This document shows, piece by piece, positions 12,405 through 24,075 of a stretch of 64,000 bases of DNA. The notes under the pieces are model-generated. The model searched no databases and was not told the origin of the DNA. It saw only the letters and a list, made by a program, of their open reading frames with translations. The stretch comes from Chaetoderma sp. LZ-2023a (Eukaryota; Mollusca; Caudofoveata; Chaetodermatida; Chaetodermatidae): positions 190,174,630 through 190,238,629 of the forward strand of contig CM067369.1 of NCBI GenBank assembly GCA_034401795.1, read 5' to 3'. Every line of letters starts with the position of its first letter. The stretch's first letter is position 1. The position numbers were made by a program, and so were the translations under genes.

Positions 12405-13145
12405 GTCATAGATTGCCAGCGCATCTCAAACAGTCACGATTGCTGAAGTGGCTGTTCTAATTGGTTGGGATATGTCACATGGCCTCGATTGCCGTCCCAT
12501 CTAAAAATATTGTGACTGTATAAACGGCTGTTGTGATTGGCTAGGAGATATCATATGACCTAGCATGACAGAATATTTCCGAACACGTTATAACTCTGCA
12601 GAATTCGTTCAACATCTCAAGCAGTGACGACTATATAACCAGCTGTTCTCATGGGCCACGAGGGGTCATGTGACCACCATAGCTATTTCACACCTCGTTA
12701 TATCTGTCAATAGATATTGAACAGTGGCAACTCTCTAAGCAGCTGGTCTGATAAGCCACAAGCAGTCGCGGGACCCTTACCTTTTGACTCACCCCACCCT
12801 AGCCATATCACACCTCATTACACCTGTCAATAGATCTACATCTCGAACAGTGGCGACTGTATAAGCAGCTGTTGCAATTGGTTGTGATGGATCACATGAC
12901 CCTTCATGTAGCCACGCCCACTAACAGTTTCATGGCTCATTACACCTGCCATTCATCATTGCCATGTGTCAATAGATCGCCATCCCAAGCAGTGGCAGTG
13001 GTATAAGTGACCCTGCATTTGACCATGCCCCCAGAATGTTTTTCCCATGCAGCTTTACATCTGCGAATCATCGGCACATATCAAAAGATCTATATCTCCA
13101 AAGTGTGGTGAGGGGATGGGCAGCTGGTCTGATTGTCTGACATAG
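12405..13145. repeat. Degenerate tandem repeat, about 7 units of 80-140 bp
   Basis: A phrase of the form 'ATAGATC.ACATCTC.A(A/G)CAGTGGCGACTGTATAA.CAGCTG.T..GATTGG' recurs with drift, starting near 12408, 12488, 12605, 12712, 12833, 12975 and 13083, often followed by 'TCACATGACC' and 'CCACGCCCAC'. Units vary in length through indels. This is an ancient array. Confidence 0.7.
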
Positions 13146-13161
13146 ATATGGCGTCATCAAT

Positions 13162-13300
13162 ATTTGAATTAGGCCACGCCCACTTTTTCCGCCAAGAAAC
13201 TGGAATCTTATTGGTCGAGAGCAAAACAATAGACCTGGCTCTGGACCAATTAGATTTAAGTATTTTGGCGGAAGAAAAGTGAGCGTGGCCTAATTCAAAT
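13162..13300. mobile_element. Short hairpin MITE
   Basis: The terminal arms ATTTGAATTAGGCCACGCCC (from 13162) and its near complement ending at 13300 extend inward through CTTTTTCCGCCAA and TATTGGTC with few mismatches. Total length is 139 bp and there is no ORF of its own. Confidence 0.8.
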
Positions 13301-14436
13301 GACGACATCACTCAGCCAATCAGAACAGCGGCCCATCTTGTTGCCCCTCTACTTACAGGTATTAGTTTTTGAGTGCCTTTCCCGACAAAGCTTTCTGCCA
13401 ATCGTGACAAAATCCACCAAACACTATTTCGCCTATGAAAACATGTGTTTCTTGTAGCCACGTTATTTAATCTCTGGGTAGGCTAATGAGAGATGGTACA
13501 GCCCGACCAATTGTTTAATTTTGCAGTATTTGTATGGCAACTCCTACTTAGTGTGTTCTCAATATTTTCCAGGCTTATGACATTGATATTTCTCCGAGAA
13601 AAGAATGTGGCTAGCAGAAACATGAATAAATGAAGTTAATAGCCTTGAACGGTCTAAGTGATCATGATTTCTATGCTGTATTGTGTCGGTTACCCGATGC
13701 TGTGAGACGAATACCAGGAATCTACAGATCTGTGATCTATTTTCTACCACTCTTCTTTTATTTAGGCACATATGAAAAGCTCATGGGCAAAGAATTATAA
13801 TTTAAGATAATTATTTTAAATATTTGGCGTCGGAGGGTATGTGGGGAAGACTACTATTTTTACATTGTGTGTACATATAGGCCTACATGTATGTATTTTC
13901 CCACAGATAATAATGTCACGAAAATGGTCTTTTTTCATTTTTACTCACTGAAATGTAGCAAATGTAGCTCTGAGAGCATCCAGATTTCGAAATCTTTGGA
14001 GGGATGACACCTAGGCCCATTCTTAGCAACACGCCTTCAAGATTTTCTGGATTGGTCCATAATAGTAATACATTTTTTAATTCATAGAAGGCTTCTTAGA
14101 GAATCTAATTTTCACAGGTTTCCGGTGGGAGCGGCCCCCAGACCACCCACTCACCCCACCCCGCTGTGAGAGTAGACAGCTCCTCTCAAACTCTCCTTAT
14201 TTACGCCCCCACCCGAACCTAACTAAAATGTCTGGGTCCATCCCTGTATGAAGATAGGAAATAATATGAGAGGCATATCGAATCACTAATATCTGAGAAA
14301 TCCACAATTACAGAACTAGATTAGGTTCCAGAAATTTAAATCCAGATTACAACCAACGATTAGAAATCATGGTTTGTGATAACACCATCTATTGTTTTAA
14401 AATTCGAGGTAAATTGGACCAATTGTGTCTGAGATA
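13301..14436. other. No recognisable feature
   Basis: Unique-looking sequence. Short open frames only. Confidence 0.4.
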
Positions 14437-14492
14437 CAGGCAGGCAGGCAGGCAGCCAGCCAGCCAGCCAGTCAGCCGGCCGGCCGGCCGGT

Positions 14493-14524
<32 letters not shown>

Positions 14525-14525
14525 T
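14437..14525. repeat. Tetranucleotide repeat (GGCA/GCCA/GCCG)n
   Basis: Runs of CAGG, CAGC and CGGC tetramers in succession. The repeated Gln/Ala/Pro translation over it is spurious. Confidence 0.95.
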
Positions 14526-14712
14526 ATACGTATGCACATGTAAACGAGCCGGCTAAAATGCGTACCACTTGAGGGTAACGTACATACGTACAGTCCTATC
14601 GCATTACTGAGCGTTTTAGGAAAGGTAATGGAAAATCGTTTTAATGCTGCTGGAAATTCTATCACCGTTGGATATTTTGAAATTAAATTTGTTCTGGGCA
14701 GGCATATTTCAA

Positions 14713-14890
14713 CGGGCGGACACTTTGCAACGATTTTTAAAAATATTGGGCGGACATTTTGCAACGGTGGACCCTTTGCAACGATTTTCTTTTAATTTCC
14801 GGCGGACACTTTGCTACTGGCGGACACTTTGCAACAATTCTTTTCATTTTGGGCGCACACTTTGCAACTGGCGGACACTTTGCGATGATA
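14713..14890. repeat. ~52-bp tandem repeat built on GGCGGACACTTTGCAAC
   Basis: The 16-17-mer GCGGACACTTTGCAAC or a one- to three-base variant starts at 14716, 14750, 14767, 14802, 14820, 14853 and 14871. Spacings alternate about 34 and 18 bp, so the real unit is a ~52-bp dimer repeated just over three times, with T-rich filler between. Confidence 0.85.
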
Positions 14891-15177
14891 ATTGTCATTT
14901 TGGGCGGTTCATTCTTGGCGAGAAAGCATATATAGGTCTAGGCTCGCTTTACCTAAATAGTAATATATTGATTGCACGTGTGTGGATGTGAATAATTTGA
15001 CAACGTTGTTGGTGCCTTAGAAACCAACACCTTGCAGTAAAATTGTTATTTAAATCCGTAGCGAGAGTCATCCACAAATTATGATGATTATTTTAGAGCA
15101 TAGAGACTGAAAGCTGTTGTAGCAACAATGCTCATTCAAATTAGCATCAAATCTGTACCAGGTAGTAATCGCATTAC

Positions 15178-15270
15178 CTAATAATTATTTTGAGAATTAT
15201 TTTACTGAATGTTGTTGCTGTCATTGATAGCAATAACCTTCAAATAAATTATTGTCAAAATAAACGCTCT
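15178..15270 (+). mobile_element. CRE-hairpin MITE, central hairpin fragment
   Basis: Diverged copy of the centre of the MITE family described at 18040-18445: TTTGAGAATTATTTTACTG...TGTTGTTGCTG...AGCAATAAC...ATTATTGTCAAAAT. The flanking halves are not recognisable. Confidence 0.5.
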
Positions 15271-15552
15271 CTCTAATTTTCTTTTGGAAATTGACACAGT
15301 TGCGCTGAACAGCATTGAAATGCAGACTATGGAATGTACTACTGTGAACACGCCCCACGTGCATGCTTACGCTTCCAGAGCCGGAGGACAAATGACTATT
15401 TGCAACTAACTGCAGGCGGGTTTGTTTTGTTTGGGAAATCCTGGCCTATACAGACAATAAACTAAACGAATATGGCGTCCAATAGGTACAACGATTATGG
15501 AGTCCGGAGATTGCTTGCTGGGTAGCGGTGCATGCTGGGTAGCATAGGATGC

Positions 15553-16384
15553 CCAGTGGATGCACACTAATATGCTAAAGCTTAACGATGATATGACAGA
15601 AATACTGCTAGTGGGTCCATCTATTAGGCGTGCACAAATTGAGCTCGATGCTATCACTATTGGTACTAGCCCTGTTAGTTTGTCTTGTAAGGTAAGAGAC
15701 CTAGGGGTTGTTTTGGACTGCGAGCTCAGTATGGATAAGCAAGTCAATAATCTTTGCAAGGTGTGCTTTCTTCAACTGAGAAACATCAGTAACATCAGAA
15801 AGTACCTGGCTAAAGAGGCTACCACTACACTTGTAGCTTCATTGGTTTTATCTAGGCTAGATTATTGCAACAGCCTGCTATTAGGTGCGCCAAAAAACCC
15901 ATTCAGAAGCTTCAATCAGTCCAAAACGCCGCAGCTAGGATAGTATCCCTCTTTGGCAAATATAAGCACATCTCCCCCGTGCTATACGACTTACATTGGC
16001 TACCAATAACTCAAAGAATTCGGTATAAGTTCATTTGCCTGACCTATCAATGTATAAATAATACGGCACCGACCTATCTGTCTGACCGTCTGCAGCCATA
16101 TTCTCCAGGCCGTTCGCTACGATCTGAAAATAAGCATCTGCTCAAAATTCCAAGTGCAAAAATGTCAACGTATGGGCAAAGATCTTTTTCCTTTACCGCT
16201 GCTACTGAATGGAACAATCTCCCTACAAGCCTTACATTGTCTCCTACCTTGCCCACTTTCAAATCTTGTCTAAAAATGATTCCTATTCACTCAATCGTAT
16301 TCACTAAATTAAATTAAATGTTTTCTCATATTGTATGCGCCTAGAGCATGCTACTGCATGTAGTTTCGCGCGGTATAAATGTAC

Positions 16385-16426
<42 letters not shown>

Positions 16427-16445
16427 GTTATTATTATTATTCTTA
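15553..16445 (+). mobile_element. 5'-truncated CR1/L2-like LINE with (ATT)n tail
   Basis: Contains the RT thumb and C-terminal region in two overlapping frames, then a short 3' UTR with a conserved-looking end (GCGCGGTATAAATGTACTTT) and a tail of about 20 ATT units (16384-16440). Microsatellite-like 3' ends instead of poly-A are typical of the CR1/L2 group. Insertion is on the plus strand and begins close to 15553. Confidence 0.85.
15560..16317 (+). pseudogene. LINE reverse transcriptase C-terminal part, one frameshift
   Basis: The first frame (15560-15943) reads 'NMLKLNDDMTEILLVG', 'KVRDLGVVLDCELSMDKQV', 'SRLDYCNSLLLGAP'; the second (15865-16317) continues 'KLQSVQNAAARIVSLFGKY', 'LYDLHWLPITQRIRYK', 'TEWNNLPTSL'. 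These are the ordered blocks found after the YADD motif in CR1/L2 proteins (N..KTE.L, VRDLGV.LD, SRLDYCN.LL.G.P, LQ.VQN.AAR, L..LHWLPI..RI..K, WN.LP). The switch lies at the A-run near 15891-15897. The palm with YADD is missing. Confidence 0.9.
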
Positions 16446-16559
16446 TGCTGGGTAAATTGAACAGAAATCAGCAGGCATCTCATATCTTGTGCAGAAGGGT
16501 CTATATTTAATGGGACACGAGAACCGTTTTAACGTATAGCAATCGTCACGATTGTTGAA

Positions 16560-16810
16560 TCCACTCTGTCACTCAAGTATTGACGTCATAATCAATTACG
16601 TCACATATATTCTGATTGATGTCACAATCATAATTTTGGTTGACATTACTCCTCCATGAATCTGGAATAGTTTGTCAGTTGTGAGAATTGTATATCTTTA
16701 CTTTTTAATAAACATTATATTGAAAACTTTGAAACTAATTTTACTGGGCGTTGTTGCTGCCATAGGTTAACTGTATAGTTACCAAGCAATTGGGATTCTG
16801 GGATTCACAT
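16560..16810 (+). mobile_element. CRE-hairpin MITE, internally deleted copy
   Basis: Left half with TTGACGTCATAATCAATTACGTC, then TTTAATAAACATTATATTGAAAAC and GGGCGTTGTTGCTGCCATAGG; the right half is reduced to TTAACTGTATAGTTA. Same order as the better copies. Confidence 0.7.
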
Positions 16811-17189
16811 GTTTATCGATTTATGTACCCTCATATTCCGTTTAATAACGGCCTGACTGAAATAAAGAAAACTGAAAAACTGAAACTGGGAATTCATGAT
16901 TCAAAGTATAGAAATCGATCCCAACACTGGAAAAATCATCAGAGGCGCTTAGCTAGGGTTGGGCACTGGGCAGGGCATAGCTAAAAGTAGATTCATCTAT
17001 TGTTCGATTACCTACTACGCTTTTAGCCAAAACCCTCCGACTTTCTGTACATGTTTGTGCATGCATTCGAACCGAATTCAAACAACGATAGTTACCATTA
17101 TTGGATTTATCCTCGTGGATAGAATCCTAGAAGCCTTTCTACTATAAATCAGTAATTACCAATACAAATTATGTATCAAAATAATGTTT
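16811..17189. other. No recognisable feature
   Basis: Unique-looking sequence between a MITE and a LINE relic. Confidence 0.4.
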
Positions 17190-17665
17190 CACTTTCCCGA
17201 CAAAATACAAAGGTACGTGGATTGTTGCCAAAGTGAAGACCGCACCAAATACGCAGCCCTTGACCCAAATAACATTCTGCGCCACGTCAGCTTAAAAGAT
17301 CTTGCTATTCAACAAGCAGACTATCTAGCAGATTAAATCATTGCCACGGATGGCTGTCTCAAAATGTTTCGGGAAGCCAGAGCTTTGAGAGTTACTGACT
17401 ACACACCACCACTTACTGTACACAAATCTGAACCAGAAGACACACCAGCATAGGGAGCCTTGAAATTCGCCCTACTGGGAGCCAGGTGAGGACGTCATTG
17501 CATAAATATGTTAAGCTTGCTGCGAGGTGACCTCACAAAAGCAGGATTCGGTACACTCAGATTAACGATGGACCTGAGGAAGCTTTTGGCTGAAGATAAG
17601 ACACAGTGGTCAAAAGCGAAGGACTGATTTCAAGTGTAGGATATTTCTACTACTACAGCCGTAGA
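17190..17665 (+). pseudogene. LINE 3'-end relic
   Basis: Translation ends 'DLTKAGFGTLRLTMDLRKLL' then 'AEDKTQWSKAKD', followed by a stop and ATTTCTACTACTACAGCCGTAGAACAC. The same C-terminus and 3' sequence recur at 23935-24066 (AEDMKQCQKTD, then TTAACTACTACAGCCGTAAAACAC). The form W..LAEDR..W.. is common at the C-terminus of LINE proteins. The upstream part (from about 17220) is interrupted by stops. Confidence 0.5.
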
Positions 17666-17924
17666 ACACAGTAATCAAACATACGTCGATTGCCAAATGT
17701 TTCTTGGCCTTTTCTGTCACACTGACGTATGATTTTGATATCAGCAGACGCCTGGCGTTTGTTGGTTGTGATGTGATTTGAAACACACATCTGGGCGAGG
17801 GTATGCAATCGATGATTGATCTTGTTAGAATCGTCTTCAGATTAACTAAGTACATGTTCTGCTTCGTCTTACTTCTCCGACAATCTCCCAACAGTTGATA
17901 CCTTTTGATGGCTCGCTGCTAAGT

Positions 17925-18000
17925 CAGGTTACTGGGCGGGTACTGAGCCCATACCGGGTCATATTGGCCAGTATTGGTTCACGGTCGGCCTAGTAACCTG
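17925..18000. repeat. Small inverted-repeat element, 76 bp
   Basis: CAGGTTACT at 17925-17933 is answered by AGTAACCTG at 17992-18000; the interior contains overlapping ATATTGGCCAGTATTGG. A related piece, without clear ends, is at 21075-21150. Confidence 0.5.
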
Positions 18001-18039
18001 CGTTATCATGGTTATGTCTGGATGCGCTGGCGGTTGAAG

Positions 18040-18445
18040 TGACGCCAGTTTATCCATCCATCACATGACGTCAGAATCATCTTCGTGATATGTGGGATGA
18101 CGTCATAGTCAATGACATCATAAATAACGTATATAATTACGTGACGAGCGCATAATTGAATACGGACTAAACGTTATTGTACGAATTGTATGGCTTTCCT
18201 ATTTAATAGATATTCTGTTGAATATTTTGAAAGTAATTTAACTGGGCGCTGTTGCTGCCACAGGCAGCAACAGCGCCCAGTCCAATTACAGTAAAAACAT
18301 TCAACAGCTTACCTGGAAATTGATAGTACCAACACGGGCGAAGCGTGGGCGGAGCCTAACTCCGACCCCAACCCGGGCGAAGAGTGGGTGGACCGTATCT
18401 AGGGATGGTCTGGAGATAGCTAAAACTGGAAGGGTGCCTTGAAAA
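18040..18445 (+). mobile_element. CRE-hairpin MITE, well-preserved copy
   Basis: Order: TTTATCCATCCATCACATGACGTCA, more TGACGTCA and TACGTGACG motifs, GTACGAATTGTATG, TTTAATAGATATTCTGTTGAATATTTTGAAA, a perfect 19-bp hairpin (ACTGGGCGCTGTTGCTGCC at 18241-18259, its complement at 18263-18281, loop ACA), TTCAACAGCTTACC, then CACGGGCGAAGCGTGGGCGGAGCC and AGCTAAAACTGGAAGG. Ends seem to be a weak inverted repeat of the form CTTTCCA.TTTA. Non-coding. Confidence 0.85.
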
Positions 18446-19630
18446 TCAGTTGAATTAACGTAATTTGATTAATGGATGTAACCTTCAAGATCTATAAATT
18501 CTTCATCATTAGATGGCTGAACTGTGCGCCTATTCTTAGCTACTTAGTATAGCTTGGCAGAGTTGAAATTACGGACAATTATCTCAATCATAGTACACGC
18601 CTCAGACGTGCAATTTGACCTTGTCGCGGCGAACATCTTCGCTGGATAATACGCTATTAGGCTATATGTACGACATTGCCTTTACACGACAGCACATATG
18701 ATCTCGATGAAAGCTAACGGTTATGTACAAAAATTACTATTTACTTTTGCGATAGGCCTATACTATACTGTATACTATTACTGCCTCCTGAGAGAGGCGA
18801 CTGTCTACCTATACCGGTATTGGATTTATATCGCTGGATATGTATGACGGGATCCGTTAAGTTATATATATTCTACGGGTTAGTACCTACTTATGCAATA
18901 CGTTTGTAAATTTGCATGATAGATGCAGACATTTTAAAAGTTGGATTAAAAGTAATTTCATGTCCGTATTAACGTCGTGTTTGAAATCTTAGTGAGTGAA
19001 GCATCAAAGCGACGAAAACAAACAGCGCAAAATCCGGGTGCGTTCAAACGGATATCAGGGATCGACTTTATTTGGGAAATTTGTCAAAATATCAGTTTAT
19101 ACGATAAATAGAATCTCAAACTCTGTTCCACTTCATATCACTGAACATTATCAACTTCGTACAGAATTATCACATGGCAGGATGGCACTCACTAAAATTC
19201 ATGCATAGCGCTAATTTTCGACTCGGTTGATAATAACGATATGAAATGGGACCTCATTCCAGATCCTCTATAAAGAGCTTTATTACCACATCTATATCAA
19301 TACAATGCATTCCAATCATTGTAGCTGTATTTACAACGTAGGGACTTACTTTAACAGGAACGTTTTGCTCTCCAGTCCAATTAGATTTAACGCATTCAAC
19401 AGAATTTGGAATATAATGTAGATGGGTTTTCGAATAATGGTCTTTCGCCTTCAAAGAGTGAAACTTATTTTGGCAATCACCATGGGCAGATGATGGCCAT
19501 TTCAAAGGTGCTAAGGTTTGAAATCCAGAGGCGAAGACATTGACAAGCATAGATTATTAACTCATAGCTTGATAAGATTATAGAAATTAATTCTTAGCGG
19601 TTCGGGTCGTCAATTTCTACTAACAACATA
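18446..19630. other. No recognisable feature
   Basis: Unique-looking sequence. Two frames of 70 (18996-19208, plus) and 98 codons (19254-19550, minus) lack any motif that I recognise and any supported splice context. Confidence 0.4.
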
Positions 19631-19633
19631 TCG

Positions 19634-19669
<36 letters not shown>

Positions 19670-19670
19670 C
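19631..19670. repeat. (CAT)n microsatellite
   Basis: About 13 consecutive CAT units. Confidence 0.95.
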
Positions 19671-20227
19671 TTGATTTGATTTCGATGTACTATCAATGTG
19701 TTACAATTCGGATTAGTATTCTCACATTATACAACAACAAAGCAACAACTAAATATACCGGTCAATGTACACGTATCTCTAGGCATACGCTCGTATTTAA
19801 GTGATTTTAAGAGCGTGACGTTTGAAATTTTGGCCGTCATAATCCGATTCTGGCACTCCCACCATCTGATTAGCGTGACATACCCTAATAAGATGTTGGA
19901 AGTCCAAAATGTAATTGTGAAGATACTGAGCCAAAGCATTACCTTTGCGGCTTTGCATAACCTCAAACGCAACTCTCCACATGGTCACGCTTAAATGTGG
20001 TTTGCATTGAAGAGAACCAAAAATATAAACAGTAGGCTGGTAACAGCGATACATATATTAATGAATGACAAATACAATGTCATTGTTATGAAAATTAATT
20101 TATTATATATTGTAAACGACTGGCATTAGTGTTTACAGTACAGTTTATACAGTGAGCCCAAGAACTATTTACAGATGGATGAGCTGCATACACATATCTA
20201 CAAAAAAAATAAAAAAAATAATGGGAG
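19671..20227. other. No recognisable feature
   Basis: Unique-looking sequence; overlapping short frames on both strands only. Confidence 0.4.
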
Positions 20228-20326
20228 GTGATGATGATTTTGATGATGATGGTGATGATGATGATGATAATGATAGCGATGATGATGATGATGAAGGATT
20301 GGTGGCGGTGGAGATGATGTGGTGGC

Positions 20327-20365
<39 letters not shown>

Positions 20366-20366
20366 G
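20228..20366. repeat. (GAT)n imperfect microsatellite
   Basis: GATGAT-rich tract with interruptions; it produces poly-Asp, poly-Ser and poly-Ile translations. Confidence 0.95.
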
Positions 20367-20574
20367 TCGATTGGGCGACATCACCTATATACATACCGCA
20401 TGTTTTGTGAGATCGTCTAGAGATTGGTACAACGAGCTGAAAGATTAAAAATTTATGTGTCCCTAATTACTGTTATGTAGTCCGTAATTACATTGGCACG
20501 CGAGGATCTCTCTGAAAATAATCAGTGAGGCTTGAAGCGGCATTGGCAACAGCTGCCAGTGTTACAATTATCAA

Positions 20575-20970
20575 TAGACTTTTCCACTTTATCCATCCAT
20601 GGTATGACGTCATAATCAACTACGTGACGTGTAGAATGACATCATAATGAATGACGTCATTATGACACAATAGATGACGTAGATATGTACGTCACGAACG
20701 CATATGTGACGAATTGTATGTATTTAATATTTAATAAATAGTCTGTTGAATATTTTGAAACTAATTTGGATGTGCGCTGTAGCTGCCATAGGCAGAAATA
20801 GAACCTGGTCAAATTAGTTACAACATATTCAACAGCTAACCTGTATAGTTTTCAGGAAATTAATAGTTAAGGCATTCGGCGCTCGATCTATCCCGAAATG
20901 TGGGTGGAGTTTAGCTAGATGTGGGCTGGGCGTAGCTAAAACTGGAAAGCTACATTGTACGCTTTCTACC
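20575..20970 (+). mobile_element. CRE-hairpin MITE copy
   Basis: CTTTTCCACTTTATCCATCC start, three TGACGTCA-type motifs, the GTACGTCACGAACGCAT segment, the hairpin centre (TGTGCGCTGTAGCTGCCATAGGCAGAAATAG, decayed), then GGCGTAGCTAAAACTGGAAAG. Confidence 0.85.
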
Positions 20971-21305
20971 ATACTAGTGTTATCGTAATGATGTTGTTTC
21001 ACTTGAGCATCATGGCTAAAACTGGAAGTATGCTGCTACTCATACAATGGACGTTCTAAACCTGATAAAGTATGTAACTGTGCGGAGACTGGGCCAATAC
21101 GGGCTATATTGGCCTGATATTGGGACAATACATACCCAGTAAATTATGTTGCTAGGGAATTCCCTCAAACTTGATTGAGGCTGTCAACAATTTGCTTGAA
21201 TTGGATCCTATTGTTTCCCATCGAGCATACCATCAGCGTCCACCCCAATCCGTTTTAACAGCGCAAACATCAAACTTGAATGGGGAACTCCGTTCCTAGA
21301 TTTGT

Positions 21306-21690
21306 TTAACCCCTCTTGTGCCAACTTAACACTTTAACTGACCAAAACAACATTGCAGTGGACACGGCTATTTAAAAGGACTAGAGAAGAGTATTTTTCA
21401 ATATTTACTGCGCGAATGACTGGCTCGGTAACCGAGCCAGTCATTCTAGTGGTAACAAAAATACTCTTCTCGCGGCCTGCAGATAGCCACTGGCTAAGTA
21501 AAAACTTTAATTTTCTTTACTGTTACCCGTTTAATGGTCAAGCCGGAGAAAACAAATTCATTGGTAAATTTACAAAAACAGTCTTCTAAAATTAAAATAT
21601 CTTGAAAAATATTAGCCATCAAAATGTTTAATTGGTATATCAACTAATGCTTTGAGCTCTTTGAGGTGCTGTGGGCACAAGAGCGGTTAA
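21306..21690 (+). mobile_element. piggyBac-like MITE, 385 bp, copy 1
   Basis: TTAA at both ends, inner termini CCCCTCTTGTGCC and GGCACAAGAGCGG. In the interior are nested palindromes: GAGAAGAGTATTTTT with AAAAATACTCTTCTC, and GAATGACTGGCTCGGT/ACCGAGCCAGTCATTC with one base between. TTAA target duplication and C-rich termini fit piggyBac-type non-autonomous elements. No transposase. Confidence 0.8.
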
Positions 21691-22070
21691 GCCATCCACA
21701 CCAGCAGCTAAGTACTGGGCAGTGCATTATGATGTATACAATTATAGATTTCTCCTAAGAACCGCCAAACGAACGCAGCAACATGCCCCAGTCGAACGTG
21801 GTTTCAAAAACATTTAACAACCTCCTTGAATAGTTATTTTGAAATTAAGATATTGTCATTTACCGGTTTAAAAGATACGATAATTTATCTGATGTCTGAT
21901 CCGTAGCCGCCGGAGAAGACAATCATCTTTTGGCCACACAGACATGTAACCACAAGTTTGACTGCATAAGATTTATATGAATTGTATACTAGAATATGAA
22001 ATACTTACGTGTTCCCATCCTGCCAGCTATATCATACGACAGCAGAGCGCAATCGTCATTGAGAAGGCTG

Positions 22071-22455
22071 TTAACCGCTCTTGTGTCAATAGTGCCTCAA
22101 AGAGTTCAAAATACTACTTGTTATATCAATTAAACATTTTGCTGGTAAATATTTTTCAAGATATTTTAATTTTAGAAGACTATTTTTTGTAAATTTACCT
22201 CTGAATTTCTTTTCGCCGGCTTGGCCATTAAAGGAGGGTAATGGTTAAGAAGATTAAAGCTTTTACTTATCTATGCATTTCTGCAGGCCGAGAGAAGATT
22301 ATTTTTGAAGGATTACCGAGCCAGTCATTCTAATTGTAAATATTCAAAAATACTCTTCTCGAGGCGTTTCAAATAGCCATGTTTGAAGACGACTGCAAAG
22401 TTGTTTTTTGGACAGTTTGACCATTAAAGGATTAAGTTGACACACGAGGGGTTAA
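22071..22455 (-). mobile_element. piggyBac-like MITE, 385 bp, copy 2 (inverted)
   Basis: TTAACCGCTCTTGTGTCAA at the left and TTGACACACGAGGGGTTAA at the right. Same length as copy 1 and opposite orientation: its left end continues like the complement of copy 1's right end (CACCTCAAAGAGCTC form). 380 bp separate the two copies. Confidence 0.8.
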
Positions 22456-22984
22456 TACCCTGAGAAATGGACATGAATCTGGACCTGACAGCATGAGCAA
22501 TGTACTCTCTAAGCATGGAAGTGATAGAAAATCAATCACGCGCATAATCGGCTCTGCCCTTAATGCAACATCTCTACATCGATAACGTTTGGCAAGGCAT
22601 CAATATCGCGTTGCGCAGACATTGTATACTTGTGTCAATAGTCACGCCCGCGTGCTGGAAGGTTCATAAGATGGGCATTTCATATCATGAAACGATCAAA
22701 GATATTGGACGTACTACATCAAACTGGCTGTATTGACGATATGGTGCGACTAGTAAGACTGCTATTGGCAAGTACCAAGTTGAAAGTCTGAGTAAAAATG
22801 TGGAGTATGCAGCATTCGGGACCTTCACTGTTTTTCCCCCAGGAAAATGGGCTATCTCCGGTGCTGTTCACATGCAACCTTGCCAAAGCTCTCTGACCTG
22901 CGTGAGAGGACTCCACAGGACAAAACCCATCAGTATCTACACTGGGCCTTCCACTAGAGATGGATACGCAGACGACAGACGGGT

Positions 22985-23325
22985 AGAACCTTCCACTTTA
23001 TAAACCCATCCTATGGCGTTATAATCAACTACACGGCGTGTAGTATGACATCATAATGAATGACGTTATGAATGATGTCGATAAGTACGTCACGAACGCA
23101 TATTTGAAGACGGGCTATGCGTTGCTGTACGAATTGTATGTCTTTACTATGTAATAAACCCAGTTAAATTAGTTATAAAAAATTCAACAACTTACCTGTA
23201 TAGTTTTCAAGAAATGGATAGTCAGGGTATTCGTGGATCCATCAATCCCAACACGGCGAAGTGTGAGTGGAGCTTAGCTAGAGGTAGGCGGGGCATAGCT
23301 AAAAATGGAAAGGTCCATTCTGTGG
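22985..23325 (+). mobile_element. CRE-hairpin MITE, internally deleted copy
   Basis: Starts CCTTCCACTTTATAAACCCATCC, carries GAATGACGTTATGAATGACG and GTACGTCACGAACGCATATT, loses the left arm of the central hairpin, then continues AAATTCAACAACTTACCTGTATAGTTTTC and ends GGCATAGCTAAAAATGGAAAGG. Inserted into the LINE relic just after its YADD block. Confidence 0.85.
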
Positions 23326-24075
23326 CAATGGCATCCCGCTGCGTGGTGGTGGAGGGGTGGGGTGTGTGTGCGTGAGCAAAATCCTTGGTTCACTAATGTA
23401 CTGATCGTCTGACATCGCTACACGTTGCGTCACGGGAAACCCTGCCTTCCAGTCATTTTGGATACTGTAGATCCATGGATCACCGATCCTTCAGGCAATA
23501 ACTACGCCGCATGCGTAGCATAAACTATGCACCACTGTTGCTGTGCAACAGTAACCGGTTGGTAGTTCCGAATGTATTTGTAGCCACTAGATAGGCGTAA
23601 TGCCTGTCACCGCAGACACATTAATTGTACTATAAGCCACCTTCGCTCACCGGACTGTATAATCTCCGATGCGCATATACGCTATGTGCCATACCATCAC
23701 ACTCTCAGTGAACGTTGACCAACAAAGATGCCACTCTCAGTGAACGCTGACCAACAAAGATGGTCTATGCCTGACCATGTTCTGTGAATGCCACACGACA
23801 CATACCGTCATGCAAGACACCCTGCACCGATAGACAGCCTTGGCACGAGTTATGCAGCGTGCGCGGCTGCAAAGCCCACTGCACATCCCGGCTAGGCGTG
23901 CTGCGTCCTTATCTAAAAGAAGGCGGATTTGGTATACTGACGACAAAGAACATGAAGATGAACCTGAATGGAGCTTAGGACCCTCGCTGAGGACATGAAA
24001 CAGTGCCAAAAGACGGACTGATTGCGGCTGCATGATATTTTTAACTACTACAGCCGTAAAACACTGTACAGGTCA

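Larger units (their letters stand above)
21170..24066 (+). pseudogene. LINE relic split by MITE insertions
   Basis: Three pieces. 21170-21305 reads up to 'WGTPFLDLF'; after the block 21306-22455 the frame resumes 'NTLRNGHESGPDSMSNVLSK', a recognisable RT N-terminal block (LRNG...GPD). 22780-22985 shows 'GLSPVLF', 'LAKALSDLRE' and 'YADDRR', decayed catalytic palm blocks. A CRE-hairpin MITE sits at 22985-23325. The C-terminus 'LAEDMKQCQKTD' and the 3' end lie near 23960-24066, shared with 17440-17665. Many stops; an old plus-strand copy of a LINE whose clade I cannot name. Confidence 0.6.

Noticed and set aside
19254-19550. 98-codon minus-strand frame that might be a host exon
   Set aside because: No recognisable domain, no supported splice boundaries and no neighbouring exon.
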